Positions 26,544-37,046 of a DNA stretch of 64,000 nucleotides are shown here, one piece after another. Location of the stretch: assembly GCA_963787425.1 (NCBI GenBank), contig CAWBCV010000010.1:1-64000 (forward strand), given 5' to 3'. Source of the DNA: AP-15 sp963787425. Lineage in GTDB: Bacteria; Pseudomonadota; Alphaproteobacteria; ATCC43930; CGMCC-115725. Both the position numbers and the translations under genes were made by a program. A model generated the notes under the pieces. The model did not search any database. It was not told where the DNA came from and was given only the letters and a program-made list of their open reading frames with translations. Every line of letters starts with the position of its first letter. The stretch's first letter is position 1.

Positions 26544-26933
26544 GCCATCTGCTCACGACGCGACGGGCCGTCTTGTACAATGGACAGCGGGTCGTCGACG
26601 ATCGACTAGGGACTCCAGGCTCATTGTAAAAACCAGCCCTCGGATCACGGTCAACTGGCAGGCATTAGCAAGCTCAATCCTCGAAGACTCGGGACCCGTT
26701 TTTACAACTCGGAGGTGCGGAGCGATCTCGCCAGTGTCTCCAACGCAACAGATCCGGCCAATAGTTGCAGTCATGTACTGCGGATGCCGGGGCAATACCC
26801 AATGTGCTCACGACAGTCCCCATCGCCGGCAATGCTTCATCGCATTGCGCGGCGCCGTTCTTTCTTTTCGGTATTCAATGCGGGATTCGCGACCGTGCGT
26901 TATTCGGCAGCAGCTTGGGATTAGATTCGCACG
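26544..26933. other. Gene-free stretch of about 390 bases
   Basis: No family features on either strand. It contains a few short AT-richer spots but no recognisable promoter or repeat. Confidence 0.4.
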
Positions 26934-27936
26934 TCACACGTTCAGTCGCTGCATTTGTCCTAGCGGGTAGCGAGTACCGGACGCGGCACCGGGCGCGGCG
27001 ATGCGGTTGATTTCCGCAAGATCCTCGGCCGTGAGCACCAGGTCCGCGGCGCGCACATTCTCCTCAATGTGCTTCAGCGATTTTGCGCCGGGTATGGGGA
27101 CGACGAAGACTCCCGCGCGATTTCCATGGGCCATTGGCCAAGCGATGGAGAGCTGGGCGAGCGTGGTGTTCTTCCTGCGCGCAATGGTCTCGAGCCCAGA
27201 GCGCAGCCCGAGGTTCTTCTCGATGTTGACAGTCTGAAAAGCGAGGTAGCCTCTGGCGAACGTCGTCCGCTGCCAATTCCTCCACTTTGGGAACCTGGTC
27301 GTTCAGCATCCCCCGTCCGAGCACGGCGTATGCCATCAATGCCATGCCAAGTTCCCCGCAGGCGTCGATCTGGCCTTGCTCTTCCGCATCGCGCGAGAAC
27401 AGCGAATACTCCATCTGCAGCGAAACGAGCGGATGAACGGCACTGCCGCGCTTCAGCGACTCGGTCGAGCACTCTGAGAGCGAGATGAAACGTGTCTTGC
27501 CCTCTTTGACGAGCTCGGCCATTCCCCCGAGCCTTTCCTCGATTGGCACGTTCGGATCGACGCGCGACATGCAAAAGACGTCGAGCGTCTCGATCCCAAG
27601 ATTTTTCAAGCTCTGCTCGCAGGTTTGACGCAGATAACGCGGATCGCTTCCGCCGCGCACGGCGACTCGGCCGCCGTCGCATGGGCTGCCGCTCTTCGAG
27701 TGGATGACAACACCATGTCTGCGGCCGCGGATTGCTTGGCCGATCAAGCGGTGATTGTGGCCATTGCCGTAGCTGGCCGATGTGTCGAGAAAATTGACTC
27801 CGAGATCGAGCGCGCGGCGAATTGTGGCGATTGATTCCGCGTCGTCTGCCGGACCATAGACCCCTGACATGCCGTAGCAGCCGAGACCGATGGCCGAAAC
27901 CATAAGATCAGAATTCCCGAATTTGTGGCGTTCCAT
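26934..27936 (-). pseudogene. Aldo/keto reductase, frameshifted and lacking the catalytic His
   Basis: A (beta/alpha)8 NADPH-dependent reductase of about 330 residues. The ATG at 27936 starts MERHKFGNSDLMVSAIGLGC. Catalytic residues present: Asp/Tyr in NFLDTSASYGNG and Lys in VVIHSKSG. The fourth, a His normally in LHRVDP, is replaced: the text reads CMSRVDPNVPIEE. The frame changes around 27250, after which LETIARRKNTTLAQLSIAWP and FVVPIPGAKSLKHIEENV (cofactor-binding) run to 26934. Two kinds of damage, so probably a true pseudogene. Confidence 0.8.
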
Positions 27937-28139
27937 GGACGATCCCTGCGCCTGCACGCATTTGTATCAGCATTGCCCCCAAGCTAAAGCCGGTTCAAGA
28001 GGCAGCCGTGTTATGGTCGCTAATCGACTGTTGTGAGCGAGCGGGGTCCGCCACGTGATTTTGCCAGAGGACCCGTAAGCGGCGGTACACTTCAAGGTCC
28101 GTTGCCAGGTGCTGGCCCCACCCAGCGGGTCATCGTCGA

Positions 28140-28460
28140 ATGGAGGCCTCGACCCGGGTAATCCCGCTATTGCATCACTACCCGGTCAGCACCGAGCCTG
28201 ACGAGATGTGGGAACACGGCAATGTCATGCTCGGCTTTGATGCCGAGGAACGGCTAATCCAGAAATTGCCGAATGACTTTGCTGCGAAGGTCGTATGGGG
28301 ATCGCGCTACCCTCATCACGATGCGACGAGCGCCTGGGATGCAATGGCCAAGCTGCGCAAGTCCAATGTGCCAGAGCCGCTGATTGCCCGAATGATGGGG
28401 CAGAACGCGGCCGATCAATTCGGTGTGGAACTTATTCGCCAGAGAACCGCCGTAGGTTAA
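28140..28460 (+). pseudogene. Amidohydrolase_2 protein, C-terminal remnant
   Basis: NVMLGFDAEERLIQ, VVWGSRYPHHDATSAWDA and IARMMGQNAADQFGV match the last ~80 residues of amidohydrolase_2 enzymes. The catalytic/metal Asp of the usual GSDYPHHD motif is Arg here (GSRYPHHD), so the active site is lost as well as the N-terminal three quarters. Confidence 0.65.
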
Positions 28461-28772
28461 CGCCGCGGGTGCCGCGCGATTCTCTACTCTAAATGTCGGG
28501 AACTCGCTTATTCCAGCGGTGGATGTCCACCGAACCAGTTTTGCGCGCCATCGGTCGATGATGGCCTACTCGCGGTCCAGCAGCGACAACTCGCCACTTC
28601 TTTGAATGGAGAGATAACGGCACCTCTTGGTATCGGGCAACCCTTGGCGGCGAGGACGCTTGCCCAGCGCCGACCGCGACCGAGCGCGGATGTCGCGCCT
28701 GGTCGGGATGGAGCTGCGCGGGTGGCCAGTGCCCTTTGTCAAATGGCCGCGAGCAGAACGTCATCGGTACGA
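28461..28772. other. Gene-free stretch of about 310 bases
   Basis: Lies between the amidohydrolase remnant and the end of a reverse-strand monooxygenase gene. Nothing recognisable on either strand. Confidence 0.4.
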
Positions 28773-30421
28773 TCAATCTGCCGCAAACCGCTGGTCTTCA
28801 GCGCAAACACCCGAACGAAAGCCTTCGTAGCCCCTGGCCGTGATCTCATCACATTTCTTTTTGTATGCAGCCACGCCACCGACATACGGCATGAATACAC
28901 GGGGTTTCCCCGGGATATTGGCGCCGACGTACCATGAGTTCGCCAACGGATAGAGCGTACGATCCGCGACCTCGTTATTGTGCTGCACCCAATCATCCTC
29001 GGCATCCTCCTCCGCCTCGATGCGCGAGAACCCACGGTCGCGCAAGTACTGCGTGCAATGCGCGATCCAATCGACGTGCTACTCGCAAGCCAATATCATC
29101 TGACTTTTGACCCCAGGGCTCTGCGGGTCGGTGATCATAAAGAGATTTGGGAACCCGGCGATCATGATCCCGAGGTAAGTGCGCGGACCGTGTTCCCACT
29201 TCTCTCGAACCGACATTCCTGCGTCGGTGTTGATGTCGATCTCTTTCATTGCCCCAGTCATGGCATCAAAGCCCGTCGCGAAAACGATCGCATCGAGCGC
29301 GTAGTCGGCGGCGGCTGTACGCAACCCGGTGGGCGTGATTTCCTTAATCGGCTCGCTTCGGATATCTACCAGTGTGACGTTGTCGCGATTGTAGGTCTCA
29401 TAGTAGTCGGGATCGAGAATGAGCCGCCTTGGTGCCGATTGGGTGATCATTGGGGCACAGCAGCTCCGCCGTCTTCGGGTCCTTGACCGTAGTGCGGATC
29501 TTCCGGCGCACGAACTCTGACGCCGTTTCGTTGGACTGTTTGTTGATCAACAGATCTGTAAATGAATACAGGAAGCTGATGCTGCCGCCCTCGGCCCATT
29601 TTGCCTCGTAGGCGTATCGCCGCCTCCTCGGTCAAATCGAGCGCGGACTTCACGGGCGGCGGGTACCCGGCAATCCCGAATGGCGTATCGAAGGCGGCGC
29701 GGCGGCGCTCGGGGTACTGCGCTTTGTGAGCGCTTTCCTTAACGCGATCCATTGGCGCATTTCGTGCGGGCAGGCTGAAATTGGCTGTCCGTTGAAAGAC
29801 GTAAAGATGCTTCGCCTGCTTTGCGATGATCGGTATCGACTGGACGCCCGACGAACCGGTTCCAATCACGCCTACTCGCAATCCGGTGAAATCGATCCCT
29901 TCGTGGGGCCATAACCCGGTGTGATACCATTCTCCCTTGAAACTCTCCAAACCAGGGAAGCTCGGCGTCCGAGGCGTCGAAAGATTGCCCGTCGCCATGA
30001 TGCAAAAGCGCGCGGTCGCGGCGTTGCCTTTGTCAGTCGTTATCGTCCATGTGTTTGTCTTGCTGTCGAAGACCGCCTGTTCGACCCGAGTGTTGAACTC
30101 GATGTCGCGCCTGAGGTCGAAGCGGTCAGCCACATGGTTGATGTACCGTAGGATCTCAGGTTGCGTGCCGTAGCGCTCGGGCCAATGCCATTCCTGCTGC
30201 AGCTCGTCCGAGAAGGAATACGAGTACTCCATGCTTTCGACGTCGCAGCGACACCCTGGGTAGCGGTTCCAATACCATGTGCCGCCAACCCCGCCAGCGG
30301 CCTCGAGGGCACGCACTTTGAGGCTGAGTTTACGCAGGCGATAGATTGCGTAGAGACCGCCGACTCCGGCGCCGACGACGATCGCGTCAAATTTTGCGGG
30401 TTCTGAGGTGCATGCCGGCAT
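28773..30421 (-). pseudogene. Baeyer-Villiger-type flavin monooxygenase, frameshifted
   Basis: A FAD/NADPH monooxygenase that would turn ketones into esters or lactones. The ATG at 30421 has GCAGGAGATC upstream. One frame carries the FAD motif VVGAGVGGLYAIYRLR, GGTWYWNRYPG, the Baeyer-Villiger fingerprint FKGEWYHTGLWP, and the NADPH motif IGTGSSGVQ. Around 29450-29640 the frame changes at least twice; then GTKRLILDPDYYETYNRDNV and DAIVFATGFDAMTG follow, and after a further break near 29060 the tail GFSRIEAEEDAEDDWV to 28773. Joined length about 545 residues, normal. It lies directly downstream of an LLM gene. Confidence 0.85.
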
Positions 30422-30485
30422 TTCGGATCTCCTGCCAATGTTGGAGGTTATGAAGGTGCGCCGCCGCTCGTTACGACGGAACGCT

Positions 30486-31579
30486 TCACTCGGCGGCCTC
30501 GCGAACTTTGCTCGAGATTGTGACTTGAGCACCGGAAGCACCTCCTTGGCAAAGAGTTCAGGCCCCGTTCCGCGACCTCGTAAGGCGTGCCGCCGAAGCG
30601 GAAGGCGACGTTGAGTTCGAAATCGCCGATGATCTTTCGGCGCTCTTCGAGCCCGCGCAGGATCTTGTCTGGCGTTCCCCAGCTTGCGGCCCGCATGAAG
30701 CCGGTTACCGCCCCTTCGAGGCCGCCCTTACGGGCGATCTCAGCCTTCTGCTGATAGGCGTCGTAACCTTTCACTGTCTTGAAGTGCTCGCCCAAGAATT
30801 CGTAGTGGTAAAAGTTGCTCTCGACGAATTTGCCCTGGTACTTGCGCGCTTCCTCCTCGGTTTCGGCCAGGTTGGTGCCGCACACGCAGAACTCGGTCAG
30901 CATGACCTGGGGCGGCTCAGCGCCGTGGTATTTGCGGTGCAGTTCGCGGCCGCGCTCGACCGCCGGCAGGCGCATTTCCCACGGACGGTCGGCGAACATG
31001 ACGATATGGGCACCGAGCTTAGCAGCGGAGTTGATCGAGTCCTCGCTCGACGCCACGGCGTATATGCGACCGCCGAAGGAATATTGCGGCCGCGGCCGGA
31101 TCTCGATGCGCGGCTGTTTGTAAAATTTGCCATCCCCTTCGATGAACCCGGTCTTTAACGCCTGGACGATCATCGGAGCCGCCTCGTCGAAGCGCTCCCG
31201 GGATTCATCCATGCTTAGGCGGAAAGCGGCGAACTCCCGCCGCGCGAGGCCTCGTCCGAGGCCGAGGCGAAGCCGGCCCTTGCTCAACATGTCGAGCACG
31301 GCCGCATTCTCGGCGACACGCAGCGGATCGTGCCAGGGCACGATGACCGCTGCCGTGCCAAGATCGATATCGGGGCAGAGCGCGCTCAGATAGGTCATCA
31401 GCTGGATATTGTCAGGGACAAACGAATAGTCGTTTGAAGTGGTGCTCGGCCGACCAGAGGCAATCGAAGCCGAGGTCGGCGGCGAGCCGGGCCAGCCGGA
31501 TTTCCTCCTCCCACACGCGCGCGTCGGAGCAATCATCCCAGCCGTAGCTGGCGAACACCATCATCATGCCGACGTCCAT
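30486..31579 (-). pseudogene. LLM class flavin-dependent oxidoreductase, frameshifted
   Basis: A luciferase-like monooxygenase of about 360 residues. The ATG at 31579 (GAAGGAGCG upstream) starts MDVGMMMVFASYGWDD; RLARLAADLGFDCLWSAEHHF follows. An extra A near 31433 shifts the frame. The main body then reads NDYSFVPDNIQLMTYLSA, DIDLGTAAVIVPWHDPLR and SKGRLRLGLGRGLARREF (FMN-phosphate region). A second shift near 30560 leads to a probable end at the TGA at 30486-30488 (REAAE). Without that last shift the frame would run into the downstream monooxygenase. It is the middle gene of a reverse-strand monooxygenase operon. Confidence 0.82.
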
Positions 31580-31661
31580 GGAGCGCTCCTTCGTTCGTTG
31601 TGTGTCGCTGACTTCGGTCTGTCCTATGGCTGGCTGGCGAACCTGGCCGCCGCTGTCGCGC

Positions 31662-33302
31662 CTAAGCCAGCGCCAGCTCGCGATACCCGTCCGCCGCAGC
31701 GGCTTCGCAGCGCTCGCGGAACTTGGGGTGGCCGCCGCTATAGCGCATGATCCGGCGGACCTGCTTCCCCTCGACATTGCGGTTGATGCCGGTCATCCAC
31801 GAGTCGACCTCGGTGAACAGCAACCCCTCGCTCGACGCGATGACGTGGTCGGTCCAGGCAGTAGCACCCGCCGCGGTGGCCTCGACGCGGGTCAGGCCGC
31901 GGTCGCGCGCGAAGCGGACCAGCCCGGTCACCCAGTCGGCGCTGTATTCGGCGGCGCGCGGAAAGTTGCCGAGCCCGGCATGCGGGCCCATCACCATGAG
32001 CATGTTGGGGAAGCCGTCCACCAGGATGCCGAGGAAGGTCTGCGGTCCTTCCTTCCATTTGTCCTTCAACGACACGCCGTCCACTCCGCGGATATCGATG
32101 CGGTCGAAGGCGCCGGTGATCGCGTCGAAGCCGGTCGCGTAGATGATGATGTCGAACTCGTATTCGGCATCGCTGGTCTGGATGCCGATGGGCGTGACGC
32201 GTTCGATCGGCGTCTCGGCGATGTCGACCAGTTTGACGTTGGGCTGGTTGTAGACCTCAAAGTAGCCGCTTTCGAGCGGAACACGGCGCGTGCCAAAGCC
32301 GTGGGTCTTCGGAATCAGCTTTTCCGCGACGACCGGGTCTTTGACCCGCTGGCGGATCTTGCGCGCGAGGAGATCGGAGATCAGCGCGTTGGCCTCACGG
32401 TCCACCAGGATGTCCCGGAAATTGCCCATCCAGATGCCAAAACCAGGCTCGCCGTAAAGCTTCTCCCAGAAGGCCTCACGTTCTTCGGGGGTCACCTCGA
32501 ACGTGGAGCGCGGGTCGGTCGCATGGATGAAGCAGCCGTAGGTCTCCTGGCAGCGCGCAAAAATCTCAGTATAATTGTCCCGGATCCGGCTCATCTCCTC
32601 CGGGGTGATCTTGGCGTTGTGCAATGGCGCGCACCATTGAGGCGTGCGCTGGAACACGGTCAGATGGCCGGCGGTCTTGGCCACTTCCGTGATGGTTTGC
32701 ACACCGGTTGCACCGGTGCCGATCACCGCGACGCGCTTGCCCTCGAAGCGAACCGGTTCCTTCGGCCAGTAATGGGTGTGGCAGGACTTGCCCTGGAACG
32801 TCTTCACGCCCGGGATGGTCGGCATCGTTGCCGCCGAAAGCACGCCAACGGCGGTCACTAGGAAGCGCGCGCTGTAGCGCCTGCCGTTCTCCAGCTCGAC
32901 CTCCCAGCTGCGCTTGTCCTCGTCATAGCGCGCGGCCGTGACGCGGCTATTGAACTGGATGTCCCGGCGCAGGTCGAATTTGTCGGCGACATAGTTCAGA
33001 TAGCGCTCGGTCTCGGGCTGACCCGCGAAGTGCTCTTCCCAATCCCATTCTTCCAGCAGTTCCTGCGAAAAGGAGTAACCATAGGTCCAGCTCTCGGAAT
33101 CGAAACGGGCGCCGGGATAGCGGTTCCAGTACCAGGTGCCGCCGACCCCGCTGCCGGCTTCGAACACCCGCACCGTCAGGCCGAGTTCACGCAACCTGTA
33201 CAGCTGGTAGAGGCCGGAAACACCAGCGCCGATGATGATCGCGTCGAAATCCGTGCTCGGATTCGTCGAAGCCTTGTGCGCGGTCGCCTGCGAGTAAGCC
33301 AT
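31662..33302 (-). CDS. Baeyer-Villiger-type flavin monooxygenase
   Basis: Intact, 546 residues from the ATG at 33302 (MAYSQATAHK). It binds FAD at IIGAGVSGLYQLYRLR, has GGTWYWNRYPGARFDSES, the Baeyer-Villiger fingerprint FQGKSCHTHYWP, the NADPH site VIGTGATGVQ and the C-terminal ATG motif DIIIYATGFDAITG. Length and motif order are those of cyclohexanone/phenylacetone monooxygenase-type enzymes. It shares its gene order with the damaged copy at 28773-30421, to which it is clearly homologous but not near-identical. It probably forms an operon with the downstream LLM gene, under control of the IclR gene upstream. Ketone substrate unknown. Confidence 0.9.
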   Translation of the reverse strand: MAYSQATAHKASTNPSTDFDAIIIGAGVSGLYQLYRLRELGLTVRVFEAGSGVGGTWYWNRYPGARFDSESWTYGYSFSQELLEEWDWEEHFAGQPETERYLNYVADKFDLRRDIQFNSRVTAARYDEDKRSWEVELENGRRYSARFLVTAVGVLSAATMPTIPGVKTFQGKSCHTHYWPKEPVRFEGKRVAVIGTGATGVQTITEVAKTAGHLTVFQRTPQWCAPLHNAKITPEEMSRIRDNYTEIFARCQETYGCFIHATDPRSTFEVTPEEREAFWEKLYGEPGFGIWMGNFRDILVDREANALISDLLARKIRQRVKDPVVAEKLIPKTHGFGTRRVPLESGYFEVYNQPNVKLVDIAETPIERVTPIGIQTSDAEYEFDIIIYATGFDAITGAFDRIDIRGVDGVSLKDKWKEGPQTFLGILVDGFPNMLMVMGPHAGLGNFPRAAEYSADWVTGLVRFARDRGLTRVEATAAGATAWTDHVIASSEGLLFTEVDSWMTGINRNVEGKQVRRIMRYSGGHPKFRERCEAAAADGYRELALA

Positions 33303-33356
33303 GCTCTGATCCCTTGCACTGATGCTTACGGAAACCCTCAACGCAAAACCACACAG

Positions 33357-34225
33357 TCAACCCAGACGCAGCAATCGCGCGCTCTCCGATAGCCGCGTCG
33401 CTGCCGACTGCATCGCACGGCTCAGCGCCTCCAGCGCCTCGGCATCCAGATCATGCGAATGTCCCGCCGCGGTCAGGATCAACAGCAGCAGCCATGACGG
33501 CGACAGAACCGGCACGGAGACCAGCGTAATTCCCTGAAACATCGCGCCGCGATCGACCGCGAAACCGGACTTCTTCGCCTCCCTGACGCGGGCCAGGAAA
33601 TCGGCGAAAGATGGCTTCTGGTACCACGCGACTTTCGAGAACAGCGCTTCGAGCTCCGGCTCGCTGCTGTTTCCAAAGCCGCCATGATGACGCCCGATGC
33701 GCCTGCCGGGACCGGGGACGGGCGCCCCACGGTGACGTACAGGTCAGTGCGGAACGCAACGCCGACCCAGTCCAACAACAGCAGAGACGAGGGGCCCAAC
33801 ACCTTCGACAGATAAACCGACACGTCGCGCGCATCGGATATCGCGTGCATCAGCGGCCGCGCCAGATCCATCAGCCCGCTGCGACGCAACACGCCATAGG
33901 CGAGTTCGAGGATATGGAGACTGACCGAATAGCTGCGCGTCGCATCGTCGTAGCCGCCAAAGCCCTCGGCTTGCAGCGTCCGCAAGATGTTGTAGGCGGT
34001 GCCGCGATGGAGACCGGCGGCGCGGGCGACCTCGCTTGAATTCAGCGGACGCTCCGACGCGTGCAGCACGCGTAGCACTTTTGCCGCAGCGACAACCGCG
34101 CCCACCGGTTTGCCCAGATTGCCACGGCCGAGATCACCAGCAATGGCCGCGCTGGTCGGTTCGGTTTCGCTTCCCTTTGCTTGAACGGCGCTGGGTGTCG
34201 GGCCCACTAGCTGCGGCCGGTCCAT
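33357..34225 (-). pseudogene. IclR family transcriptional regulator, frameshifted
   Basis: Chosen start ATG at 34225. The N-terminal winged helix reads AAAKVLRVLHASERPLNSSE, AGLHRGTAYNILRTLQAEGF. The effector domain starts SVSLHILELAYGVLRRSG and GPSSLLLLDWVGVAFRTDLY, then breaks near 33680. It continues in another frame as FSKVAWYQKPSFADFLARV..., AVDRGAMFQGITLVSVPVLS to the stop at 33357. At least one indel plus a further change near 33545. It lies 55 bases upstream of the intact monooxygenase on the same strand, so it is the likely regulator of the monooxygenase genes. Confidence 0.8.
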
Positions 34226-34314
34226 CTCTCGCCTGATCAAACGCATTGACCCATCAGGGTGACATGATAAATCCCCCGCCGGTTCTCGCAATACAAATCG
34301 TACGTCTTCTATAT

Positions 34315-34355
34315 GACAATATCAACACGCATATGTAAGACAATATCAACACGCA
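34315..34355. promoter_or_regulatory. Tandem 17-bp operator-like repeat between IclR and amidohydrolase genes
   Basis: GACAATATCAACACGCA occurs at 34315-34331 and again at 34339-34355, identical, with a 24-base period. It lies in the divergent intergenic region between the IclR gene and the truncated amidohydrolase. An AT-rich, exactly repeated word in GC-rich DNA at this place suits a regulator-binding site, perhaps for the IclR protein. Function is inference. Confidence 0.5.
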
Positions 34356-34403
34356 CGTCACCGCCGTGGATAAGTCATTCCCGAGACAGCAGAGGAGATG
34401 GCA

Positions 34404-34672
34404 ATGCATGACCTCGCTGATCCGCGGCGCCACCGTGGTCGACGGGCTCGGGCACGACCCGATCCGCACCGATCTTGCGGTGCGGGACGGTCGCATCGCC
34501 GCGATCGGCGATGTGGGCAAGGACGCACCCGAGATCATCGATGCCGGCGGGCTCCCGCTGATTCCGGGCATCATCGACCTGCACACGCATTACGACGCGC
34601 AGGTCACCTGGGACCCGAGCTTGTCGCCATCGCCCTCGCTCGGGGTCACAACCGCGATCATGGTCAGGGCGC
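34404..34672 (+). pseudogene. N-acyl-D-amino-acid deacylase-like amidohydrolase, N-terminal remnant
   Basis: ATG at 34404 (AGAGGAGATGG upstream) begins MHDL; one extra G then shifts to LIRGATVVDGLGHDPIRTDL, AVRDGRIAAIGDVG and the metal-binding DLHTHYDAQVTWDP. Homology ends at SLGVTTAIMV after about 85 of some 550 residues. Beyond about 34672 the sequence belongs to a receiver domain on the opposite strand. Confidence 0.75.
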
Positions 34673-34803
34673 CCTTTTTCCAGGAATTCGGGCACCGAAG
34701 CTAACGCTCTGACATGCAAGCCCACGGAACTCAGCAAGCTTTCAACCGACTCACGGATCCCCGGGTCGTCATCGACGACGATGACACTTGGCTGCGCAGT
34801 CAT
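34673..34803 (-). pseudogene. FixJ-type response regulator receiver, N-terminal remnant
   Basis: MTAQPSVIVVDDDPGIRESV and ESLLSSVGLHVRALASVPEF are the first ~44 residues of a NarL/FixJ-type receiver with the acidic DDD. The reading is cut before the phospho-acceptor Asp, at the junction with the oppositely oriented amidohydrolase remnant. Confidence 0.65.
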
Positions 34804-35129
34804 TCATCGCGCTCGCTGCAATAGAAACGCCGCAACTCACAGGCAACGGCGATCCCGCAACCGAAACATGTTATGGCGCGATCCCTCTGCGGAGTTGAAC
34901 GGCTCCCATCGCCCACGTTGGAGAACTTTCTTTCCTATCACGCTGTAAGTGCCGACCTGTTGGCTCGGACGCGGCGGCGGCGAGCGCCGTCCATTGCAAG
35001 GCCCTCGCGCTCGAACCGAACTCCGCAGGACGCTCTGTAGCGACATCGGGTTTACGAGCATACGGACACGTGCATTGGCCTCCCGCATTATCTCGCGACG
35101 CAATATCTCCGCACGAAAGGTATTAAACC
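34804..35129. other. Gene-free stretch of about 325 bases
   Basis: No recognisable gene, repeat or hairpin on either strand. Confidence 0.4.
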
Positions 35130-35545
35130 TCAGTTCCCGAATGGGATCGTCAGTTCCGTCTCCTTCGTATCCACCACGAACACCGCGAGGAGCTTGGCCG
35201 GCTTCGTCTCGCTGGCATTGGCGCTGACGCCGTGGCGGTCGCCGGGCAGCTCGGAGAAGCTCTGTCCGGCCTCGTAGGTCGTCACCGGTCCGTCGTTGAC
35301 CTTGCTGCGGATCACCCCCTCGAGCACGGTCGCGTAGATGAAGGCGGATTTGGGATGCGTGTGGCAGGCGAGTAGCCGCCTGGGCCGTATTCGACGAGCA
35401 CGCCCTTGATGCTCTTGCCGAGGACGTTCGGCAGCTCGTGCTGGTACACGAGGGTCACCTTGGCGTTCTTCGACTTCGGCGCATCCGCGAGGACGCTGCC
35501 GACCGGCAGGGTGGCGACAAGCAGCGAACAGAGGATGCGTTTCAT
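35130..35545 (-). pseudogene. Periplasmic cupin-domain protein, frameshifted
   Basis: From ATG at 35545 a signal peptide (KRILCSLLVATLPVGSVLA-DA) precedes KVTLVYQHELPNVLGKSIKG and VEYGPGGYSPA, the start of a small single-domain cupin. The frame breaks near 35370 in the metal-binding HTHP region. It resumes as ATVLEGVIRSKVNDGPVTTY, AGQSFSELPGDRHGVSANA (second cupin motif, with His) and ends TELTIPFGN. About 138 residues when joined. Confidence 0.75.
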
Positions 35546-35578
35546 GGAGCCCCTATCCTCGGTTCACGGATGCGGAAA

Positions 35579-36340
35579 TCAAGCTCCTGCCTGTGAGCGG
35601 CGGAGCCATTCGTCGAGACCGATGCAGCCGAGGCGCGCCTCGCCCAACGGCACGAGCGAGAGCTCCTCGACCCGGCCGCCGAAGTATCGGGCCTCGGGGT
35701 CGCTCACGACCTCACGCGGGTCGCCGACAGCTTTTCAGATAGCGGGCGACTATTTCGTTGAACGGTGCTCGTTCCGGGCCGGCGATCTCGATAATGCCGC
35801 TTCGCGGCGCCGCGAGCGCCACCTCGGCGACGATAGCAGCAACGTCATCCGCCGCGATGGGCTGGAACAGGCCGAGCGAAAGCCTGACTATGTTTCCATC
35901 CGCACTTGAAGCGGCGATGCCGCCGAGGAATTCCATGAACTGGGTCGCGCGGATAATGGTGTAGGGGATGCTGGAGGCCTCAATCAGTTTCTCTTGGGCG
36001 ACCTTGGCGCGGAAATAGCCATTGTCGCTCCGGTTGGTTCCGACGATGGATAGCGCGACATGGTGCCCGACGCCGGCTGCGGCCTCCGCCGGGAGAAGGT
36101 TGCGCCCGGAAGTCTCGAAGAATTCCAGCACCGCCCTATCTTCAAATGAGGGCGAATTGGTGAGGTCGATCACCACCTGCGCGCCGGCCATGGCCTCTTT
36201 GAGCCCTCGCCGGTGATGCTGTTGATGCCGCTTTTGGGCGAGCCGGCGACGACCTCGTGACCGCCCTAGCGCAGAATGGCGACGGTCTTCGAGCCGATCA
36301 GGCCGGTGCCGCCGATGACGACGATGACGACGATCTTCAT
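35579..36340 (-). pseudogene. NmrA-like NAD(P)H-binding oxidoreductase, stop and frameshifts
   Basis: Start ATG 36340, then a Rossmann N-terminus VIGGTGLIGSKTVAILR. A TAG follows at about 36268-36270, where a residue before GGHEVVAGSPKSG is expected (probably Gln, CAG). A shift near 36210 leads to KEAMAGAQVVIDLTNSPSF, ALSIVGTNRSDNGYFRAKVA and IPYTIIRATQFMEF, and another near 35735 to the end REVVSDPEARYFG...EWLRRSQAGA at 35579. The FRAKVAQE and ATQFMEF blocks identify an atypical NmrA/YbjT-like SDR, about 250 residues. Confidence 0.75.
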
Positions 36341-36591
36341 GGTTTACCCTCGCTTGTCGATGCCTGGAGACTCCCAAATGAGTTCGAATGCAAATGTGGA
36401 AAACTGCCGCGCGCGCCGCCCGCATCAGTGTGACCGGGAAATGGATCGATCTCAACGGACGAGAGGACAGAGATACACCTTGGTCAAGGCAAAGCAGGCG
36501 GTTTCAACACCTCAGCCGTCGAATGGCCGGTTACGGGAGTGCCTAACGTGCAGTAGCGCGTGGTTGTCCTTGCCAGGAAACTTATGGGTCC

Positions 36592-37046
36592 TCAACACCA
36601 TCGGGAATTCGAATGGTGCTGTCGCCCCGAAACGGAAATTAACGATCGGCGAAAACATAGCCAATTCGCATTCCGTGGATGCTCGAATCCGGCATTTCCG
36701 CGGGAATGATGGTCAGCTCGGCCAGGGCCGCCTCCACGTCGAGCCAGGACTGGAAGCGCGCGGCCTCCGTGAACAGCGCGGGCACGCCGAGCTCGAGAAA
36801 ATCCCCGACGCCCCTCGGAAGAAGCCTCGGATCGCCTCGCGCCCCTCAAACCGGCCCAAGCCGGGGCTTTCCCACAGCGCGTCCTCTGTGAACAGCATCG
36901 CGATCCCGTCGGCATCGTATTGGGCGTCACACAAGGCGGCATAGCGTGCCTTCAGGTTGCGGATTGCCTCCGCGTCCTCCAACGCCCTGCAGATGCCGCT
37001 CCAGCCGTTCGAGCCGTGCCAGGTCAAATCGATCGTCTTGCGCCAT
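36592..37046 (-). pseudogene. NTF2/SnoaL-like protein, frameshifted
   Basis: MAQDDRFDLARLERLERHL starts at 37046. After a shift the core reads LEDAEAIRNLKARYAALCDA and GIAMLFTEDALWESPGLGRF with REAIRGFFRG, the classical first half of a SnoaL_4 cone-shaped barrel. A second shift near 36790 leads to ALFTEAARFQSWLDVEAALA and AEMPDSSIHGMRIGYVFADR. Proteins of this fold are often small isomerases, hydratases or dehydratases. The C-terminal limit is uncertain. Confidence 0.62.

Noticed and set aside
34837..35103. 88-codon minus-strand ORF
   Set aside because: No family features, no ribosome site, Arg-rich composition typical of chance frames in this DNA.
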